Shown piece by piece: positions 61,693-64,000 of a stretch of 64,000 bases of DNA. Both the position numbers and the translations under genes were made by a program. The notes beneath the pieces were generated by a model. It had not been told where the DNA came from. It did no database searches and saw only the letters and a list, made by a program, of their open reading frames with translations. How positions within the stretch are numbered: the stretch's first letter is position 1; the number at the start of each line of letters is the position of its first letter. The DNA is from Adlercreutzia rubneri (GTDB lineage: Bacteria > Actinomycetota > Coriobacteriia > Coriobacteriales > Eggerthellaceae): the NCBI RefSeq assembly GCF_009755265.1, contig NZ_WPOO01000005.1:1-64000 (forward strand), written 5' to 3'.

Positions 61693-63102
61693 ATGAGCCC
61701 TATGGAGAATATCGACGCCCCCGATGTATTGCCGGTGATCCTCGGCGGAGACATCGGCGCCTACAGCCTCGCCCGGGCCTTCCACGAGGCTTACGGCATC
61801 GTGCCCTTGGTGTTTTCCCAGGCCGACTGCCACATGTGCGGCGACTCCTCCATCCTTGTGAACCGCGTGGTGCCGCATTTGGAACGGCCGGCGGTGCTCC
61901 TCTCCACCTTGGCCAACACTGCCGAGTGCTTCAGCGACCGCCCGCTGCTTCTGCTCGGCTGCGGCGATTGGTACGTGCGGCTCATCGTTGAGAACCGTGC
62001 CGTGCTGGAGAAGTCCTTCATCATCCCCTACATTGGCGAAGATCTGCTGAACCGGCTCACCGAGAAGGATCGCTTCTACGAACTGTGCGCGGAAGTCGGC
62101 GTGCCCGCGCCGCGCACCGTGGTGTTCGATGCCCGCACGGGCGGCGACGACCCGGCCGCCCTCGCGCTTCCCTTCTCCTTCCCCGTGGTGGCCAAGCCCG
62201 CTTCCTCGGCGGCCTACCACTACGCCGATTTCCCCGGGAAGCAGAAGGTGTTCTTCCTGCGCGACGCGACGGAGCTTCGGGCGACGCTTGCGGCCGTGCA
62301 GAGCAGCCGCTACGAGGGGAAGTTCCTCATCCAGGAGATGATCCCCGGCGACGACACGAGCATGCGCATCCTCACTACCTACTCTGACCAGAACGGAAAG
62401 GTGCGCTTCGCCTCTTTCGGACAGACGCTTTTGGAAGATATGCGGCCCATGGGCGTGGGCAACCCGCTCGCCATCGTGAGCCGCACCGACGAGACGATCG
62501 TGGCCGAGGCCGCGCGCTTTCTGGAGGCCGTGAGCTACACCGGGTTCGCGAACTTCGACATCAAGGTGGACCCGCGCGACGACAGCCATCGCTTCCTCGA
62601 GATAAACACGCGTCTGGGCCGCAGCAACTACTATGTGACCGCCGCCGGCGACAACGTGGCCCGCTGGCTCATGGACGACCTCGTGTTGGGCCGACCCCTG
62701 CCCGAAGGGCTCACGATAGCCCGGGGCGAGTCGCTCTACACCGTGGCGCCCAAGGCCATCCTGCTCGACTACATCCGCGACGACGCCCTGCGTCAGGAGG
62801 TGCGGGGGCTGTACGCGCTGGGCCGCGATGCCGACCCGCTGGACTACCCGGCCGAGAAGAGCCTGCGTCGGCGCCTGTATCCGCTCGTTTTCGCGTTCCG
62901 CCAATGGAAGACCTGCCGGGCCGCCATGGCAGATAAGCGGGCCCGGGAGAAAGCAGTGGAAGATTTGGAAGGTGCCGGGGCCATAGTCGATCGCCGTACG
63001 AAGGGGACTGTCTCCGGCAAAGACGACGAGTGCGTTGCCTGCGTCTCGCCGGAGCTCCCGTTGGCAGACAGGCTGGCGGCCCGCGCGAAAGCAGCATCAT
63101 GA
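61693..63102 (+). CDS. ATP-grasp ligase, D-aspartate ligase-like
   Basis: A 469-residue cytoplasmic ATP-grasp enzyme. It opens PVILGGDIGAYSLARAFHEA, the N-terminal pattern of the D-aspartate ligase (Asl) family, then shows ATP-grasp features: VVAKPASSAAYHYADF, LIQEMIPGDDTSMRI and the metal-binding FLEINTRLGRSNYYV. Asl enzymes attach D-Asp to the stem-peptide third residue of peptidoglycan precursors in Enterococcus and Lactococcus. The call is supported by the overlapping aspartate racemase gene. ATG at 61693 has AAAGG upstream; ATG at 61702 with CAGGAG is an alternative. Confidence 0.82.
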   Translation: MSPMENIDAPDVLPVILGGDIGAYSLARAFHEAYGIVPLVFSQADCHMCGDSSILVNRVVPHLERPAVLLSTLANTAECFSDRPLLLLGCGDWYVRLIVENRAVLEKSFIIPYIGEDLLNRLTEKDRFYELCAEVGVPAPRTVVFDARTGGDDPAALALPFSFPVVAKPASSAAYHYADFPGKQKVFFLRDATELRATLAAVQSSRYEGKFLIQEMIPGDDTSMRILTTYSDQNGKVRFASFGQTLLEDMRPMGVGNPLAIVSRTDETIVAEAARFLEAVSYTGFANFDIKVDPRDDSHRFLEINTRLGRSNYYVTAAGDNVARWLMDDLVLGRPLPEGLTIARGESLYTVAPKAILLDYIRDDALRQEVRGLYALGRDADPLDYPAEKSLRRRLYPLVFAFRQWKTCRAAMADKRAREKAVEDLEGAGAIVDRRTKGTVSGKDDECVACVSPELPLADRLAARAKAAS

Positions 63103-63830
63103 GCGGGCTCTTGGTAGGCGTGCTCGGAGGCACCGGACCTGCGGCCACGGCCTACTTCCTGCAGCGGCTCGTCGAGCGCACCGAGGCCCGCTGCGACCAG
63201 GACCACGTGCGCACCCTTGCCTTCAACGACACGGCCATCCCCGATCGCACGGCATTCCTGCTGGGGCGAAGCGACCGCTCTCCCCTCGCAGCGCTTATCG
63301 AGGACGGTCAGCTTCTGGAAGCCTGCGGCTGCGATCTTCTGGCGCTGCCCTGCAACACGGCCCACGGCTTCTTCGACGAACTGCAGGGCGCCTTGGGCAT
63401 CCCCGTCGTCCACATGGTGCGCGAGACTGCCGCCGCCGCATCCGCTGTGGGCTTGGCGCGCATCGGCGTGCTGGCCACAAGCGGCACCGTGGCCGCCGAT
63501 CTGTACGGGCACGAGGCCGCACGACTCGGCGTGGACTGTCTTTACCCGGATAGCGCCACGCAAGCGCGGGCGAACCGCATCATCTTTGACGAAGTGAAGG
63601 CGGGGCGATTCGTAGAGCCAGCGGCTCTCGAGGCGCTGGCGGCCCCGCTGCGCGCAGCGGGCTGCGACGGCGTCGTGCTCGGCTGCACCGAGCTGTCCTT
63701 GGCTTTCGGCGGCGTGACGCGGGCGGCAGGACTTCCCGTGGTAGACGCCCTGGACGTACTAGCCGACTGCGTCATCATGCGTGCCGGGCGGCCGCCGAAA
63801 ACCTCGAAAAACTTGTCACTTCGAAACTAG
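63099..63830 (+). CDS. Aspartate/glutamate racemase family protein
   Basis: A 243-residue PLP-independent racemase. It has GVLGGTGPAATAYFLQRLV at the start and the two catalytic cysteines in ALPCNTAH (Cys85) and VLGCTELSL (Cys196), each with the expected neighbours. The pattern GTGPAAT fits aspartate racemase better than glutamate racemase MurI. The start overlaps the ligase stop (ATGA), so the two are translated together: D-Asp made here would go to the ligase. The last 12 or so codons lie in an inverted repeat, so the C terminus may have been altered by an element insertion. Confidence 0.9.
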   Translation: MSGLLVGVLGGTGPAATAYFLQRLVERTEARCDQDHVRTLAFNDTAIPDRTAFLLGRSDRSPLAALIEDGQLLEACGCDLLALPCNTAHGFFDELQGALGIPVVHMVRETAAAASAVGLARIGVLATSGTVAADLYGHEAARLGVDCLYPDSATQARANRIIFDEVKAGRFVEPAALEALAAPLRAAGCDGVVLGCTELSLAFGGVTRAAGLPVVDALDVLADCVIMRAGRPPKTSKNLSLRN

Positions 63831-63899
63831 CCTTTTGACCTGAGATTTCCTTCGATATCACCAGGTCAGAAGCTTGGCAAGTTTTCCACGTTTTTCGGC
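63794..63899. repeat. Inverted repeat overlapping the racemase 3' end
   Basis: Arms 63794-63815 (GCCGAAAACCTCGAAAAACT TG) and 63878-63899 match as complements at 18 of 22 positions. An inner dyad TGACCTG/CAGGTCA is centred near 63852. The left arm is within the last codons of the racemase gene; the right arm ends 24 bases before the next start codon. Confidence 0.65.
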
Positions 63900-63923
63900 A
63901 CGAGCTTTCAGGAAGGATCCCTT

Positions 63924-64000
63924 ATGTGCGGCTTTGTCGGCTTTATCGACGAGAACGACCAGACTTACGACCACCGCGCCACCATCGTCGCTATGGCCAA
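63924..64000 (+). CDS. Asparagine-synthase-type glutamine amidotransferase, 5' end only
   Basis: Only 77 bases are in the window, ending in frame at the right edge. The protein starts MCGFVGFIDENDQTYDHRAT: Cys2 is the class II glutaminase nucleophile, and MCGFVGF matches asparagine synthases (AsnB/AsnH) better than GlmS (usually MCGIVGY). GGAAGGA lies a few bases before ATG 63924. In lactic acid bacteria AsnH-type enzymes amidate the D-Asp crossbridge, which would fit the two upstream genes, but ordinary Asn synthesis is equally possible. Confidence 0.75.
   Translation, partial: MCGFVGFIDENDQTYDHRATIVAMA

Overview
The window is high-GC bacterial chromosome, almost certainly from a gut actinobacterium of class Coriobacteriia, family Eggerthellaceae. 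The evidence is the 16S rRNA 5' end at the left edge, an actinobacterial FtsZ signature (AGEGGGTGTG), a division cluster with SepF and DivIVA but no FtsA, and two Tat-exported flavoprotein reductases with the kinds of partner typical of this family (c-type cytochrome/NrfD in one case, a membrane-bound LuxR regulator in the other). The genus cannot be fixed from sequence alone.

Layout. 1-3.5 kb: 5' end of a 16S rRNA gene (minus strand) with a long leader, then cca, a TauE/SafE permease and three tRNA genes (Glu, Glu, Gln). 3.6-8.5 kb: thiamin genes thiD, a cysteine hydrolase, thiE, thiC behind a TPP riboswitch, and thiN. 8.6-9.0 kb: RNase P RNA. 9.0-14.3 kb: a respiratory reductase module (NrfD-like membrane subunit, Tat ferredoxin, multihaem lipoprotein, Tat flavoprotein) divergent from a regulator with two MarR-like domains. 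14.3-35.6 kb: one continuous minus-strand division and cell-wall cluster. Read 5' to 3' it runs mraZ, rsmH, ftsL-like, class B PBP, murE, murF, mraY, murD, ftsW, murG, murC, murB, ftsQ, a 0.65 kb repeat-rich gap, ftsZ, pgeF, yggS, sepF, yggT, divIVA. It is driven by a promoter overlapped by MraZ boxes.

35.9-45.0 kb: xerD, asparaginase, a TRIC-family membrane protein, a DUF1846 protein, a HicAB toxin-antitoxin pair with a clear operator, a membrane-bound LuxR regulator divergent from a second Tat flavoprotein, and a small membrane protein. 45.4-51 kb: pyrG, map, murJ, nadK. 51-55.5 kb: tRNA-Tyr, tRNA-Thr, tRNA-Met, tuf, rpmG, tRNA-Trp, secE, nusG, rplK, rplA, all minus strand behind a near-consensus promoter. 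55.8-64 kb: a Tat-exported NlpC/P60 hydrolase, a flavodiiron protein, a PutP-type symporter, an aspartate aminotransferase, then a D-aspartate-ligase-like ATP-grasp gene overlapping an aspartate racemase and followed by the start of an asparagine-synthase-type amidotransferase.

Three themes stand out. First, peptidoglycan: the whole precursor pathway is present, plus a separate locus that looks built to make and attach D-Asp (perhaps D-Asn), although MurE carries the diaminopimelate motif. Second, anaerobic respiration: two exported flavoproteins of unknown substrate, each divergent from its own regulator, one with a complete candidate electron-transfer chain. Third, several different large inverted-repeat elements occupy intergenic spaces. 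Four divisome proteins (PBP, FtsL-like, FtsQ, FtsW) carry long Arg/Ser-rich tails on their cytoplasmic side. No CRISPR array, insertion sequence, prophage or replication origin was seen.
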